64,000 nucleotides of DNA from Coffea arabica. Lineage: Eukaryota; Streptophyta; Magnoliopsida; Gentianales; Rubiaceae. Shown here one piece after another: positions 63,783 through 64,000 of the stretch (its first letter is position 1; every line of letters begins with the position of its first letter). The stretch covers positions 43,477,072 to 43,541,071 of the forward strand of contig NC_092326.1 of NCBI RefSeq assembly GCF_036785885.1. The letters are read 5' to 3'. Position numbers and translations under genes: made by a program. The notes under the pieces were generated by a model. That model ran no database searches, was not told the DNA's origin, and saw only the letters and a list, made by a program, of their open reading frames with translations.

Positions 63783-64000
63783 TGTATATGTAGATCTGGA
63801 AATATGGCATTCATATTTTTATCTAAAATTACTATTTGTATTCTAGAGCTATTTGGTGAGATAATGTTCTCACCTATTTGTAATGCTATTAGGCATGATT
63901 TAAATGAGTGGATTAACTTGCTTTTTCTCTTAAAAAGAAAGAAAAATGTGCACGTTTATATGTTTTTATTGATGTTGAAAACTGTAACATGTTTTGGTGG
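63783..64000. other. Unmatched segment F beyond arm D'
   Basis: These 218 AT-rich bases occur once in the window. They sit where segment C would be expected if D' continued as D does. Nothing recognisable is seen. Confidence 0.5.

Noticed and set aside
1-64000. An undescribed multi-gene system or defence island
   Set aside because: All recognisable genes are known plant housekeeping families, and the unexplained parts are repeats or intergenic DNA; the novel aspect is the rearrangement, not new genes.

Overview
This window is nuclear DNA from a flowering plant, most likely a eudicot. It holds intron-rich genes with GT-AG splice sites, plant-type gene families, AT-rich intergenic DNA and many short terminal-inverted-repeat (TIR) transposons. 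An asterid is a weak guess, based only on the style of the small MITEs. Seven host genes are recognisable: a SYF2-like splicing factor (first coding exon only), a phytocyanin, a DUF1279/FAM210-like protein, the giant ubiquitin-conjugating enzyme UBC23 (UBE2O-like), the TRAPP subunit TRAPPC2L, the 26S proteasome lid subunit RPN3, and a CC1-like (RBM39/CAPER) splicing factor. Every complete multi-exon model below was assembled from splice sites and keeps the reading frame across all junctions.

Layout. Bases 1-17408 are single copy and carry SYF2 exon 1 (-), a cluster of MITEs, phytocyanin (-), DUF1279 (+) and the coding part of UBC23 (-). Bases 17409-33465 (arm B) carry the UBC23 5' UTR exon, TRAPPC2L (+), RPN3 (-) and the 3' end of the CC1-like gene (-). 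A run of exactly 500 N follows (33466-33965). Then come a short unmatched piece (33966-34383), arm D (34384-37905, the 5' end of the CC1-like gene, +), a single-copy segment E (37906-44205, its middle exons), arm B' (44206-60260, reverse complement of B), arm D' (60261-63782, reverse complement of D) and 218 bases of other sequence.

The main feature is this order, B - gap - C - D - E - B' - D'. It has the form of a DUP-INV-DUP rearrangement: a single-copy core (E) flanked by two inverted duplications of about 16.06 kb and 3.52 kb. Where I compared them, the B arms differ only in one homopolymer (25 C versus 23 G). TRAPPC2L and RPN3 are each present as two full copies. UBC23 and the CC1-like gene each keep one intact copy plus broken ends. 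Near-perfect identity next to an N gap makes an assembly error the first thing to exclude. If it is real, it is a very recent complex rearrangement that doubles two genes without destroying any.

The genes are housekeeping functions: splicing, protein degradation, vesicle tethering, and a membrane-anchored copper protein. From memory, several have Arabidopsis counterparts near each other on chromosome 2, which suggests conserved ancestral gene order. I saw no CRISPR array, rRNA or tRNA gene, no clear LTR element, and no convincing novel multi-gene system.
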